In this document: positions 49,340 to 58,950 of the stretch, one piece after another
Position numbering within the stretch: the stretch's first letter is position 1
Layout of the letters: each line of letters starts with the position of its first letter
NCBI GenBank assembly: GCA_964390005.1
Contig: CAYMGM010000002.1
Span: 62,001 to 126,000 of the forward strand
Reading direction: 5' to 3'
Source of the DNA: CAYMGM01 sp964390005
GTDB lineage: Bacteria > Pseudomonadota > Alphaproteobacteria > UBA9219
DNA length: 64,000 nt
Notes under the pieces: generated by a model
What the model was told of the DNA's origin: nothing
What the model saw: only the letters and a program-made list of their open reading frames with translations
Databases searched by the model: none
Translations under genes and position numbers: made by a program

Positions 49340-51316
49340 TTACCTCCAAATCCAGTACCACGCGGCGGCGAACCACGTTAAAACGGCAGCAAGCCCCAGT
49401 ACCATCGCAAAAGCATAATGATAGACAAAGCCCGATTGCAGCAAGCTGGCGCGGCGCGATAATTTTTGCGCGACAAGCCCCACCCCATCGGGCCCCAGCC
49501 CATCGATCAAACGATCATCGCCATAGCGCCCGAGCCAGACGCCCAGCTTTTCCGCGCCGCGCACAAAAACGCGGTTATACAGCGCATCGATCCCAAAGCC
49601 TGAGCGCGCAAAAGATAAGAAAGCGTCAAACGCGGCGCCCCATGAATCCAGCCGCTGCCTTTGGCCGATATAAAGAATAGCGGCCACGGCAAAGCCTAAA
49701 AGCGCGGCCATCAACGGCGCTTGGGCGGCAAGACCATGCGCTTCGGTAGAGGCTTCATGCGTTGCCGTCACAGCCCCTTGCCAAAAAGACGCGGCCTTTG
49801 TGCCAACAAAATACGGCGCGCCCCACGCCCCTGCAGCCAAAGCCCCCACACCTAAAGGAAGCATCGGCAGCAGCATAGACAAAGGCGCTTCGTGCGCATG
49901 GGCTTTGACCTCTTCATCATGCGGCGCGCCGTGAAAGGCCAGCAGCAAAAGGCGCAGACTGTAAAAAGCCGTCAACGTCGCCGCGACAAGCCCCAAAACA
50001 TAGACAAACGAGCCATAGAAAAGAGGACTGGTTTGCGCCGCCTCTAAAATAGCGTCTTTTGAATAGAACCCGGCAAACCCGCCATAGGGCGCGATCCCAA
50101 TCCCCGCCAGCGCCAGCGAGCCGATCCACATCAAGCCATAGGTGACAGGCAGCTTGCGCCACAGGCCGCCCATCTGCCGCAAATCTTGCTTTCCCGCCAC
50201 GGCATGAATAACGGCCCCCGCTCCAAGAAACAAAAGCGCTTTGAAAAAGGCGTGGGTCATCAGGTGGAAAATCGACGCTTCATAAGCCCCGACCCCGGCG
50301 GCAAAAAACATGTACCCCAATTGGCTCATCGTCGAATAGGCGATGACGCGCTTGATATCGGTCTGAAAAACGCCTGTGATCGCGCCGAACAAAGCGGTGC
50401 CCCCGCCCAAAAGGGCGACGACCGTCAGCGCCAAAGGCGCGATATCGAACAAAGGTGAAAGCCGCGCCAACATAAAGACGCCAGCCGTCACCATTGTCGC
50501 CGCATGGATAAGCGCCGAGACAGGCGTCGGGCCTTCCATCGCATCGGGGAGCCATACGTGAAGCCCCAGTTGAGCCGATTTGCCGACCGCCCCGATAAAG
50601 AGCAAAAGAGCCAACACATCGGCGGTTGGAAGCGTCAAAGATCCAAAAGACATTTGAAAGCCCGCGACATCGCCAAGGCGCGCAAAAATTTCATCGAAGC
50701 GCACACTGCCAAAGGCGGCATAGCAACCGATGATCCCCAAAACGAACCCGGCATCGCCAACGCGGTTGACGAGAAAGGCTTTGATCCCGGCGCTGTTCGC
50801 GGCAGGACGATCGTGCCAAAAATTGATCAGAAGATAAGAGCAAAGGCCAACGCCTTCCCACCCGAAAAACATCTGTACCAAGTTATCCGCCGAAACCAAC
50901 GACAGCATGAAAAAGGTGAAAAGAGAAAGATAGCTCATAAAGCGCGGCACGCTGTGATCGCCATGCATATAGCCAATGGCATAAAAATGAACGCAGGCCG
51001 AAATCACAGACACCGTCGCCATCATAACCGCCGACAACGCATCAACCTTTATCGCCCAATCGGCATGCAGATCGCCCGCTGCCAACCAAGCGCCCAGCGT
51101 TTGTTGAAACGGCGTGGCGCCATCCGCCACGCGCAGAAAAAGCGCGCAAGCCAACGCAGCCGAGGCCAAAACCAAAAGCGACGTCACGCCAGCGGTCAAA
51201 CGATCCCCCCATGGCGAGGCCTGTTTAGGAAAGAACGCGCCAAGCCCCGCCAAGACCGATCCCAAAAGCGGCAAGAAGATAATCAAGGCAGGCGGGAAAG
51301 AAGAAAGAAAAGACAT
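49340..51316 (-). CDS. nuoL: NADH-quinone oxidoreductase subunit L
   Basis: This 658-residue subunit is the distal proton-pumping unit of complex I. The antiporter core motifs are FFGWEGVGLCSYLLINFWHD, GKSAQLGLHVWLPDAMEGPTPVSALIH and DIKRVIAYSTMSQLGYMF (written here in parts of no more than 20 residues where continuous). The long C-terminal part provides the lateral helix HL. It is preceded by nuoK (3-bp gap) and followed by nuoM. Confidence 0.97.
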   Translation of the reverse strand: MSFLSSFPPALIIFLPLLGSVLAGLGAFFPKQASPWGDRLTAGVTSLLVLASAALACALFLRVADGATPFQQTLGAWLAAGDLHADWAIKVDALSAVMMATVSVISACVHFYAIGYMHGDHSVPRFMSYLSLFTFFMLSLVSADNLVQMFFGWEGVGLCSYLLINFWHDRPAANSAGIKAFLVNRVGDAGFVLGIIGCYAAFGSVRFDEIFARLGDVAGFQMSFGSLTLPTADVLALLLFIGAVGKSAQLGLHVWLPDAMEGPTPVSALIHAATMVTAGVFMLARLSPLFDIAPLALTVVALLGGGTALFGAITGVFQTDIKRVIAYSTMSQLGYMFFAAGVGAYEASIFHLMTHAFFKALLFLGAGAVIHAVAGKQDLRQMGGLWRKLPVTYGLMWIGSLALAGIGIAPYGGFAGFYSKDAILEAAQTSPLFYGSFVYVLGLVAATLTAFYSLRLLLLAFHGAPHDEEVKAHAHEAPLSMLLPMLPLGVGALAAGAWGAPYFVGTKAASFWQGAVTATHEASTEAHGLAAQAPLMAALLGFAVAAILYIGQRQRLDSWGAAFDAFLSFARSGFGIDALYNRVFVRGAEKLGVWLGRYGDDRLIDGLGPDGVGLVAQKLSRRASLLQSGFVYHYAFAMVLGLAAVLTWFAAAWYWIWR

Positions 51317-51319
51317 GGC

Positions 51320-51643
51320 TTAGACCTCGCGGTGCGGGGCATCGGGAATAGCGACATTGCCGCGAACGCGGAACGTCACCACCAAAATGGCCAAGCCGAT
51401 GGCGGCTTCTGCCGCGGCAATGGTCAAAACGATCAACGCGAAAGCCTGCCCCGTCAAGTTTTGCAAACTTCCGGCAAAGGAAACAAAGTTCAAATTGACG
51501 GCCAAAAGCATCATTTCAATCGACATCAAAATGACGATAACATTTTTGCGATTGATAAAAATGCCGACAATCGCAATCGTAAAAAGCATGGAAGCGACAA
51601 TCAGAAAGGGCGCAAGCCCGATGGTTTGCATGGCTTGTGTCAT
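51320..51643 (-). CDS. nuoK: NADH-quinone oxidoreductase subunit K
   Basis: This 107-residue subunit has three transmembrane helices. The conserved membrane Glu residues appear in VILMSIEMMLLAVNLNF and ALIVLTIAAAEAAIGLAILV and take part in proton translocation. The start ATG overlaps the nuoJ stop (ATGA). The short polar tail (PDAPHREV) is normal. Confidence 0.96.
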   Translation of the reverse strand: MTQAMQTIGLAPFLIVASMLFTIAIVGIFINRKNVIVILMSIEMMLLAVNLNFVSFAGSLQNLTGQAFALIVLTIAAAEAAIGLAILVVTFRVRGNVAIPDAPHREV

Positions 51644-52260
51644 AAGGCCCCCTCGCCGCTATCGACCTTGATCAGTTCGACGACATCTTCTGGACGCCGC
51701 GCCAATTGCGCGCGAACATTCTGCCGACGCGTATCTTTGCGGCCCCGGTGGGTCAGCACAATCGCGCCGACCGTCGCAATCAACAAAACGACGCCCGATC
51801 CCAAAAACGGCAGCATCAAATCCGTGTACAAAATACCGCCCAAAGCGCGCGTATTATCCATAACCGCCAGCCCCTGAACCGGCGTGCTGCTGGCGACCGC
51901 GCTGGGCTGCCACGCCAAAGCGACCAACGTCATTTCAAAAAGAAGCAAAGCGCCAATACCAATGCCCAGCGGCAGATATTTTAAATAGCCGCGCCGCATT
52001 TCATAGAAATTGACATCCAGCATCATGACGACAAACAAAAACAAAACAGCCACGGCCCCGCCATACACAATGACAAGGATCATGGCGACAAACGTCGCGC
52101 CCGTCATCACGAACAGCCCCGCGGCGTTAAAAAAGCAAACGATCAGCCAAAGCATGGCATGAACGGGATTGCGTACTGCCACGACCAACGTCGCGGCCGA
52201 TAACATGACGCCCGAAAAGAAATAGAAAAGGGCCTGGGTTAAAAGTTGTTCCATCGACAT
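51640..52260 (-). CDS. nuoJ: NADH-quinone oxidoreductase subunit J
   Basis: This 206-residue subunit has five helices. The typical features are AVRNPVHAMLWLIVCFFNAAG and the helix-3 pi-bulge region MILVIVYGGAVAVLFLFVVM with conserved Tyr and Gly. The polar C-terminal tail (RKDTRRQNVRAQLARR) is of usual length. A 16-bp gap separates it from nuoI, and it overlaps nuoK. Confidence 0.96.
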   Translation of the reverse strand: MSMEQLLTQALFYFFSGVMLSAATLVVAVRNPVHAMLWLIVCFFNAAGLFVMTGATFVAMILVIVYGGAVAVLFLFVVMMLDVNFYEMRRGYLKYLPLGIGIGALLLFEMTLVALAWQPSAVASSTPVQGLAVMDNTRALGGILYTDLMLPFLGSGVVLLIATVGAIVLTHRGRKDTRRQNVRAQLARRPEDVVELIKVDSGEGAL

Positions 52261-52276
52261 GTTCTTTCCCCTCCCC

Positions 52277-52765
52277 TTACCTGTATTTTCCGTCGGCCTT
52301 CAGGCAAGCGGCGACAGCCGCCTCCCATCTATCGCCGTTTTGCAACAGACGCGCCTTGTCATAAAAAAGATCGGCATGCGTTTCCGCCACATATTCAAAG
52401 TTCGGCGTTTCGACAATGGCCTCGACTGGGCAAACTTCTTGGCAATAGCCGCAAAAGATGCATTTGCTCATATCGATGTCATAGCGTGTCGTCCGGCGCG
52501 ATCCATCGGGCGCAGGCGCGGCTTCGATCGTGATGGCTTGCGCGGGGCAAATGGCTTCGCACATTTTGCAAGCGATGCAACGCTCGGTCCCGTCGTCATA
52601 ACGGCGCAGCGCATGCTCGCCGCGAAAGCGTGGGCTGATCGCCGCCTTTTCATACGGATAGTTGATCGTAACCTTGGGACGGAACATCGCCCGAAAGGTC
52701 GCCCAAAATCCGGCAATCAGATCAAGCCCCAGCCAATAACGAAAACGGGATACGATGCGCATCAA
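52277..52765 (-). CDS. nuoI: NADH-quinone oxidoreductase subunit I
   Basis: This 162-residue peripheral-arm subunit carries two [4Fe-4S] clusters (N6a, N6b). The ligand motifs CIACKMCEAICPAQ and CIFCGYCQEVCPVEA are both complete CxxCxxCxxxCP. The N-terminal amphipathic helix and ERCxAC context are as in alphaproteobacterial and mitochondrial TYKY homologues. It is 6 bp after nuoH. Confidence 0.97.
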   Translation of the reverse strand: MMRIVSRFRYWLGLDLIAGFWATFRAMFRPKVTINYPYEKAAISPRFRGEHALRRYDDGTERCIACKMCEAICPAQAITIEAAPAPDGSRRTTRYDIDMSKCIFCGYCQEVCPVEAIVETPNFEYVAETHADLFYDKARLLQNGDRWEAAVAACLKADGKYR

Positions 52766-52771
52766 GCCCCC

Positions 52772-53779
52772 TTACCCCTTCAGCGGTCCAAAAACATTCA
52801 GCGCGGCCTGAAACACGACCCAAACAAGCCCAATCGGCAGTAAAAACTTCCAGCCGATCCGCATTAATTGGTCATAGCGATAACGCGGCAAGGCCGCGCG
52901 CGCCCAAAGATAAAGAAAAAGGCAAAAGGCGATCTTGGCCGCAAACCAGACAAAGCCGGGAATAAAGGCAAGGCTCGCATGCGGCGGCAGCCAGCCGCCC
53001 AAGAAAAGGATCGAGGTCAGCGCGCTCATCAAAATCATGTTGGCGTATTCGCCCAAGAAAAACAGCGCGAAACTCATCGAAGAATATTCAGTGTTAAAGC
53101 CGCCGACCAATTCGGATTCGCCTTCGGGCAAATCGAACGGATGACGATTGGTCTCAGCCACCGCCGCGACGAAAAACAAAACAGCCATGGGGAAAAGGCT
53201 AGAAAACAAAAACCATCCGCCCTGCTGCGCTTCGACAATGTGGCTGAGGTTCAGCGAATGCGCCCGCAGCAAAACCGTTACCAGCGCCAGACCAATCGCA
53301 ACTTCGTACGAGATCATCTGCGCCGCCGACCGCAGTCCGCCCAAGAAAGCGTATTTCGAGTTCGACGCCCAGCCCGCGACGATAATGCCGTAAACGCTCA
53401 TCGACGACAGCGCGAAAAGATACAAAACGCCGACATTGATATCGGACAAAACAATACCGCGATCCAGCGGAATGACAGCCCACGCCGACAGCGCCAGAAA
53501 GAACGTAAAGATCGGCGCGCCCAAAAACAAAACGGCATCCGCGCCCGACGGAATGATCGTTTCTTTGCCCAAAAGCTTGATCCCGTCAGCCATCGGCTGA
53601 AGAAGCCCCAAAGGCCCCGTCGTATTGGGGCCTTTGCGATACTGCATGGCCGCCAAGACTTTGCGCTCGGCATAGGTCAGATAAGCCGTCCCCAACAAAA
53701 GAAGGATGATAAGCCCGACGATCTCGGCCAGCGTGATGGCAAGATCCATGCCGTAATTTTGCCAAAGCTCAAGGATCAT
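52772..53779 (-). CDS. nuoH: NADH-quinone oxidoreductase subunit H
   Basis: This 335-residue subunit starts at ATG 53779 (MILELWQNYGMDLA), overlapping the nuoG stop. The frame is open further upstream, but that part is the antisense of no family and lies inside nuoG. Family motifs are TYAERKVLAAMQYRKGPNTT, LQPMADGIKLLGKE, and ETNRHPFDLPEGESELVGGF on the quinone-facing loop. It has eight to nine helices and forms the quinone chamber with NuoB and NuoD. Confidence 0.97.
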   Translation of the reverse strand: MILELWQNYGMDLAITLAEIVGLIILLLLGTAYLTYAERKVLAAMQYRKGPNTTGPLGLLQPMADGIKLLGKETIIPSGADAVLFLGAPIFTFFLALSAWAVIPLDRGIVLSDINVGVLYLFALSSMSVYGIIVAGWASNSKYAFLGGLRSAAQMISYEVAIGLALVTVLLRAHSLNLSHIVEAQQGGWFLFSSLFPMAVLFFVAAVAETNRHPFDLPEGESELVGGFNTEYSSMSFALFFLGEYANMILMSALTSILFLGGWLPPHASLAFIPGFVWFAAKIAFCLFLYLWARAALPRYRYDQLMRIGWKFLLPIGLVWVVFQAALNVFGPLKG

Positions 53780-55854
53780 GCGCGCCTCCTTTCCGGATTT
53801 TGCGGCTCTTGATAGGGGGCAATCTCGGCCGTGCACCGCGCCATGGTCGGCGACACGCGGCTGATCGGATCGGTCATGTAAAAGTTTTGAATGGCGGGCG
53901 CAAAGGCATCCAAGCTCAATTTGTCGAAAGAGCCAAAAGCCTTCCAAGGCGCAGGCACGCGCGCGCCATAGTTCTGCGGCGCATAAAGCGCGCAAGCGTC
54001 GCTCATCGCCTGGCGCAGCGCCGCCAGCGTATCGAACGGCAAGCGCTGCGCTACGACATCGGATAAAGCGCGCAAAATGCGCCAATCTTCTTTGGCCTCT
54101 CCCGGCGGGGGCAAGGCCGCGCGCGCGACTTGCACGCGCCCTTCCGTGTTGGTGTAAAGAGCTTCTTTTTCGGTATAGGCCGCGCCAGGCAAAACGACAT
54201 CGGCCCGAAGCGCGCCACGGTCGCCATGATGACCTTGATAGATAACAAACGCTTTGCCGTATGAGTCAGGCGCGATTTCATCGGCCCCCAACAGATAGAC
54301 CAGATCGATCTTGCCATAGGTCGCGGCTTGACAGATACCCCGCGTCCCTAGCGCATAGCTGCCTTGCGGCACAAAGCCCAAATCAAGCCCGGCCACGCGG
54401 CCAGCGGCCAATTGCAACACGTTAAACCCATTCCAATCGGGACGGATCATGCCCAACGTTTCAGCGGCTTCGCGCAGAAGCGCATGAACCGATGCGCCAT
54501 CGGGGCGCGCCAAAGCCCCAGCCCCCACAATCAGCATCGGCTTTTGCGCATCACGCAAAATCTGCGCAAAGGGGTTTTTGCCTTCCATCAAATCGCGAAC
54601 GGCCATCGGCGACACGCCCAAATGGCGATAGGGATAGGTCAGATCGACGGCAGGCCCGATAAGCCCCACAGACAAGCCGCCTTTGCGGCTGCGCTTGCGC
54701 AGGCGCGCATTGACCAGCGTCGCTTCGATCCGCGGATTAACCCCGACCAAAAGAACGGCATCGGCTTCTTCAATACCTGCAATGCCGGTATTCATGATAT
54801 AGCCCGCCCGCGCCGAGACATCGTACGCAGCCCCATCTTGACGGCAATCCAAATGAAAAGCGCCCAAGCTGAGCATCAAGCTTTTCAAGGCAAACAAGCT
54901 TTCGGCATCGACCAAATCGCCAGCCAGCGCCGCCATTTTTTCCGGCGGTGTCACGCGCAGACGCGCGCCAATAGCGGCCAAAGCTTCATCCCACGACACG
55001 CTTTCCAAGCGCCCGTCCTTGCGCAACAAAGGACGGTCCAGCCGTTGCAGCGCCAGCCCGTCAAAGGCAAAGCGCGTTTTGTCGTTGATCCATTCTTCGT
55101 TGATGTCTTCGCAAAGACGCGGCAAAACGCGCATGACTTTATCGCCGCGCGTCTCAACCCGAATGTGACAACCGACGGCGTCCATCACGTCTATCGTCTC
55201 GGTCGGTTTCAGTTCCCAGGACCGCGCCTGAAAAGCATAAGGTTTGGCCGTCAACGCGCCCACAGGGCAAACGTCGGCCAAATTGCCCGACAGTTCAGAA
55301 GTCAACGGCAGGCCTGTTCCCGTATCGATTTCCATGTGATGGCCGCGAAAAAGGCCGCCCAGCTCGGGCGTCCCCGCGATTTCATTTAAAAAGCGAATGC
55401 AGCGCGTACAATGGATACAGCGCGTCATCACGGTTTTAATCAGCGGGCCCAGTTCTTTTTCCGAGACAAGCCGCCTTTTCTCGCACGACCGCCCGCGATC
55501 CGCGCCATAGGCAACGGCTTGGTCTTGCAAATCGCATTCGCCCCCTTGATCGCAAACGGGGCAATCCAGCGGATGATTTAACAAAAGCATTTCCATCACG
55601 TCGGCGCGCATTTGGCGCACTTCGGGCGTGTCGGTATGAACCACCATGCCGTCGCCGCACGCAATGGTGCAGCTCGCGACCGGTTTTGGCATTTTTTCAA
55701 TGGCGACAAGGCACATGCGGCAATTGCCTGCAACCGACAGCCGGTCATGATAGCAAAAACGTGGCACTTCGATGCCAAGCTGCTCGCACGCTTGTAAAAC
55801 AGAGGTGCCTTTTTCAACCTCGACCTCGCGGCCATCGATGGTCAGTTTAGGCAT
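53776..55854 (-). CDS. nuoG: NADH-quinone oxidoreductase subunit G
   Basis: This 692-residue peripheral-arm subunit begins with a [2Fe-2S] domain (CYHDRLSVAGNCRMCLV). A His/Cys [4Fe-4S] site follows (NHPLDCPVCDQGGECDLQD), and next the N4-type cluster motif (RCIHCTRCIRFLNEIAG). A molybdopterin-oxidoreductase-like domain forms the remainder. The length is typical of alphaproteobacterial NuoG. It overlaps nuoF at the start by 8 nt and nuoH at the end. Confidence 0.96.
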   Translation of the reverse strand: MPKLTIDGREVEVEKGTSVLQACEQLGIEVPRFCYHDRLSVAGNCRMCLVAIEKMPKPVASCTIACGDGMVVHTDTPEVRQMRADVMEMLLLNHPLDCPVCDQGGECDLQDQAVAYGADRGRSCEKRRLVSEKELGPLIKTVMTRCIHCTRCIRFLNEIAGTPELGGLFRGHHMEIDTGTGLPLTSELSGNLADVCPVGALTAKPYAFQARSWELKPTETIDVMDAVGCHIRVETRGDKVMRVLPRLCEDINEEWINDKTRFAFDGLALQRLDRPLLRKDGRLESVSWDEALAAIGARLRVTPPEKMAALAGDLVDAESLFALKSLMLSLGAFHLDCRQDGAAYDVSARAGYIMNTGIAGIEEADAVLLVGVNPRIEATLVNARLRKRSRKGGLSVGLIGPAVDLTYPYRHLGVSPMAVRDLMEGKNPFAQILRDAQKPMLIVGAGALARPDGASVHALLREAAETLGMIRPDWNGFNVLQLAAGRVAGLDLGFVPQGSYALGTRGICQAATYGKIDLVYLLGADEIAPDSYGKAFVIYQGHHGDRGALRADVVLPGAAYTEKEALYTNTEGRVQVARAALPPPGEAKEDWRILRALSDVVAQRLPFDTLAALRQAMSDACALYAPQNYGARVPAPWKAFGSFDKLSLDAFAPAIQNFYMTDPISRVSPTMARCTAEIAPYQEPQNPERRRA

Positions 55855-57124
55855 GCGCGGCCTCCTTTCCGGCGCGCAAGCGCTCTTCCAAAAGCGGCCT
55901 AAAATGGCGGATCAAGCCTTGGATCGGCCAAGCCGCCGCATCGCCGAGCGCGCAAATCGTATGGCCTTCGACCCGGCGGGTGATGTCTAAAAGCTGATCG
56001 ATCTCTTCCGGAGCCGCCTGCCCGCGCGCCATCCGGCGCATGATCTTGGCCATCCAAGCCGTGCCTTCGCGGCAGGGCGTGCATTGCCCGCAGCTTTCGT
56101 GCCGATAAAACGCGCTGATCCGCGCGATGGCTTCGATCAAATCGGTCGATTGATCCATCACAATCACGCCCGCCGTGCCAAGACCTGTTTTCTCGGCCTT
56201 CAAGGCATCGAAATCCATCGTCATCGTCTCGCAAATGGATTTAGGCAAAAGCGGCGTGGACGATCCGCCCGGAATAACCGCCAGCAAATTGTCCCAGCTG
56301 CCCCGCACGCCGCCGCCATATTGTTCAATCAGCTCGCGCAGCGGAATGCCCATTTCAGCTTCGACCGTGCAAGGCGTGTTCACATGCCCCGACAGGCAAA
56401 ACAGCTTGGTCCCCGTGTTGTTTGGCTTGCCGATGCCCGCGAACCACGCGCTGCCGCGCCGCAGGATTTCAGGCACGACCGCGATGGTTTCAACATTGTT
56501 GACCGTCGTCGGGCATGCATAAAGTCCAGCGCCCGCCGGAAAAGGCGGCTTGTTGCGCGGCTGGCCTTTTTTGCCTTCCAAGCTTTCCATAAGCGCGGTT
56601 TCTTCGCCGCAAACATAAGCGCCCGCGCCGCGATGAACGAAAACTTCGCAATCCCAGCCCGATCCCGCCGCGTTGGGCCCCAAAAGCCCGGCGTCATAAG
56701 CTTCATCGACCGCGCGTTGCAGTATTTCGGCTTCGCGCACAAACTCGCCGCGCACATAAATGTAAACCGTATGCGCCCCAATCGCGAAAGCGGCGCACAA
56801 AGCGCCTTCGATCAAACGATGCGGATCAAAACGCAAAATATCGCGGTCTTTGCAGGTCCCCGGCTCGGACTCGTCGGCGTTGACGATCAGAAAATGCGGC
56901 AAATCCGAAGGCTTCGGCATAAAGGACCATTTCAGCCCCGTCGCAAAGCCAGCCCCACCGCGCCCGCGCAGGCCCGATGCTTTAACTTCCTCAATCAGTT
57001 TCTCGCGCCCCATACCGATCAAGGCGGCGGTTTCCTTCCACACGCCGCGGCGCTGGGCGGCGGCCAGCCACGGATCGTCCGTGCCATAGATATTCGTAAA
57101 GATGCGGTCGCGCTCGGCTAGCAT
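55847..57124 (-). CDS. nuoF: NADH-quinone oxidoreductase subunit F
   Basis: From ATG 57124 (MLAERDRIFTNIYG) this is a 425-residue NADH-binding subunit. The FMN/NADH sites are in GLRGRGGAGFATGLKWSF and GAGAYVCGEETALMESLEG. The N3 [4Fe-4S] cluster motif is ESCGQCTPCREGTAWM. The frame is open 54 nt further upstream, but family homology begins here. It overlaps the nuoE end by 7 nt. Confidence 0.96.
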   Translation of the reverse strand: MLAERDRIFTNIYGTDDPWLAAAQRRGVWKETAALIGMGREKLIEEVKASGLRGRGGAGFATGLKWSFMPKPSDLPHFLIVNADESEPGTCKDRDILRFDPHRLIEGALCAAFAIGAHTVYIYVRGEFVREAEILQRAVDEAYDAGLLGPNAAGSGWDCEVFVHRGAGAYVCGEETALMESLEGKKGQPRNKPPFPAGAGLYACPTTVNNVETIAVVPEILRRGSAWFAGIGKPNNTGTKLFCLSGHVNTPCTVEAEMGIPLRELIEQYGGGVRGSWDNLLAVIPGGSSTPLLPKSICETMTMDFDALKAEKTGLGTAGVIVMDQSTDLIEAIARISAFYRHESCGQCTPCREGTAWMAKIMRRMARGQAAPEEIDQLLDITRRVEGHTICALGDAAAWPIQGLIRHFRPLLEERLRAGKEAAHA

Positions 57125-57729
57125 GCGGATCCATCCTTTCCTTTTCCTTCGGCGCAGGCCTGACACGTTTGCGGACATGCGCCTTTTCGACCGCTTTGCG
57201 GCCCCGGCGTTGGGCGTCGCCCTGCCGCCAGTTCATCCAACACATGCGCAAAGTTTTCCGGCGTCAAATCTTCGTAATAATCGTCGTTGATTTGCGCGAC
57301 CGGCGCGCAGGCACAAGCGCCAAGGCATTCAACCTCGACCAAAGAAAACAAACCGTCCGGCGTTGTCTGCCCCGGCTTGATCCCCAGCTTTTCCTGACAA
57401 AGGGCCGAGATCTGATCCGCCCCGCGCAGCCAGCAAGGCGTGCTGCGGCACAGTTGGATCAAATATTTCCCCACCGGCTCAAGATTGAACATGGTGTAAA
57501 AAGTCGCCACTTCATAAGCGCGGATTGGCGCAAGCCCCAACAATTCGGCCACATGATCCATCGCCGCACGCGGCAGCCACCCGCCCGCCTGCTTTTGCGC
57601 CAAGTGCAAAAGCGGCAAGATAGCGCTGGCCTGTTTGCCTGCCGGATATTGCGCGATGATTTGACGCGCCTTTTCTTGATTTTCAGGCGTCAAATAAAAG
57701 CTTGTCGGTTGTTGCGCTTTTTCCGTCAC
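57118..57729 (-). CDS. nuoE: NADH-quinone oxidoreductase subunit E
   Basis: This 203-residue thioredoxin-like [2Fe-2S] subunit (cluster N1a) starts at a GTG that overlaps the nuoD stop (GTGA). Ligands are visible in CRSTPCWLRGA and CLGACACAPVAQI. The family segment is AYEVATFYTMFNLEPVGKY. The C-terminus has an extra Cys-rich tail (GACPQTCQACAEGKGKDG) beyond the usual end, with no evident ligand role. ATG starts upstream in the frame are not supported by homology. Confidence 0.94.
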   Translation of the reverse strand: MTEKAQQPTSFYLTPENQEKARQIIAQYPAGKQASAILPLLHLAQKQAGGWLPRAAMDHVAELLGLAPIRAYEVATFYTMFNLEPVGKYLIQLCRSTPCWLRGADQISALCQEKLGIKPGQTTPDGLFSLVEVECLGACACAPVAQINDDYYEDLTPENFAHVLDELAAGRRPTPGPQSGRKGACPQTCQACAEGKGKDGSAC

Positions 57730-58946
57730 CGATCGATCTCCCCGAAGACAACGTCCAGATTGCCGACAATCGCAACCGTATCGGCCAATAGATGATTTTG
57801 GCACATCATCTCAAGCGCCTGTAAATGCGCAAAGCTTGGCGCGCGAATCTTGCACCGGTACGGCCTGTTCGTGCCATCGGCGACCAGATAAACGCCGAAC
57901 TCGCCCTTGGGCGCTTCGACGGCGGTATAGGTCTCGCCCTGCGGCACATGATAGCCTTCGGTCACGAGCTTAAAGTGATGGATAAGCTCTTCCATCGAGC
58001 TTTTCATCCGCGCGCGCGGCGGCAAGGCCACTTTGTAGTTGTTGACGATCGAAGGCCCATCGGGCATCTGCTGGATCGCCTGCAAAATCAAGCGCACCGA
58101 TTGGCGCATTTCCGCCATACGCACCAGATAACGCGCATAACAATCGCCTGTTTTGCCGACCGGAATATCAAAATCCAATTGATCATAGGTGTCATAAGGC
58201 TGGCTGCGCCGCAAATCCCACGCAACGCCGGAAGCGCGCAACATCGGGCCCGAAAAGCCCCAATCCAGCGCTTGCTCTTTGGTCACAATGCCGATATCGA
58301 CGGTGCGCTGCTTAAAGATGCGGTTTTCGGTCAAAAGCGTTTCAAGATCGTCCAAAAAGGCCGGAAAGCCTTCAGCCCAGCGCGCGATATCGTCCAGCAA
58401 GCCATCGGGCAAATCCTGACGCACACCGCCCACACGAAAATAATTGGCATGCATGCGCGCGCCGCTGGCGCGTTCGTAAAAGCCCATCAGGATTTCGCGC
58501 TGTTCAAAGCCCCACAAGGGCGGCGTTGTCGCGCCCAGATCCAGCGCAAAGGTCGTGCAATTCAGCAAATGGCTCAAGATACGGCTGATTTCGGCAAACA
58601 GCACGCGGGTCATCGCGCCGCGTGGCGTCGGCTGCACGCCCATCAATTTCTCGACGGCCAAAACAAACGCATGCTCTTGGTTCAACGGCGCGACATAGTC
58701 CAGCCGGTCGAAATAAGGGATCGCCTGCGCATAAGTTTTATGCTCAATCAACTTTTCGGTGCCGCGATGCAAAAGGCCTATATGCGGATCGGCCCGCGTG
58801 ACGACTTCGCCGTCCATTTCTAAAATCAAGCGCAAAACGCCGTGCGCGCCCGGATGCTGGGGCCCCAAATTGACGGTAAAGGGCCTGATCTTCCGATCGT
58901 CTTCGGTCGGTAGATGTTCGCTGGCGGTTAGGTCTTGAGGCGTCAT
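57726..58946 (-). CDS. nuoD: NADH-quinone oxidoreductase subunit D
   Basis: This 406-residue subunit is related to the large subunit of [NiFe] hydrogenase and helps form the quinone site. Typical motifs are NLGPQHPGAHGVLRLILEMD, IGLLHRGTEKLIEHKTY and YFDRLDYVAPLNQEHAF, and the C-terminus is VVFGEIDR. The nickel ligands of hydrogenases are absent, as expected. Gene order nuoC then nuoD as separate genes is the alphaproteobacterial pattern. It lies 4 bp after nuoC. Confidence 0.97.
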   Translation of the reverse strand: MTPQDLTASEHLPTEDDRKIRPFTVNLGPQHPGAHGVLRLILEMDGEVVTRADPHIGLLHRGTEKLIEHKTYAQAIPYFDRLDYVAPLNQEHAFVLAVEKLMGVQPTPRGAMTRVLFAEISRILSHLLNCTTFALDLGATTPPLWGFEQREILMGFYERASGARMHANYFRVGGVRQDLPDGLLDDIARWAEGFPAFLDDLETLLTENRIFKQRTVDIGIVTKEQALDWGFSGPMLRASGVAWDLRRSQPYDTYDQLDFDIPVGKTGDCYARYLVRMAEMRQSVRLILQAIQQMPDGPSIVNNYKVALPPRARMKSSMEELIHHFKLVTEGYHVPQGETYTAVEAPKGEFGVYLVADGTNRPYRCKIRAPSFAHLQALEMMCQNHLLADTVAIVGNLDVVFGEIDR

Positions 58947-58950
58947 GGCT

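Noticed and set aside
50504..51877. A 457-codon plus-strand reading frame
   Set aside because: It lies antisense to nuoL, nuoK and nuoJ, has a very Arg/Gln/Lys/His-rich composition typical of antisense frames in GC-rich genes, and has no ribosome site.
53780..54085. An N-terminal extension of nuoH of 102 codons
   Set aside because: It lies within nuoG in another frame and has no family counterpart; the coupled ATG at 53779 begins the normal NuoH sequence.
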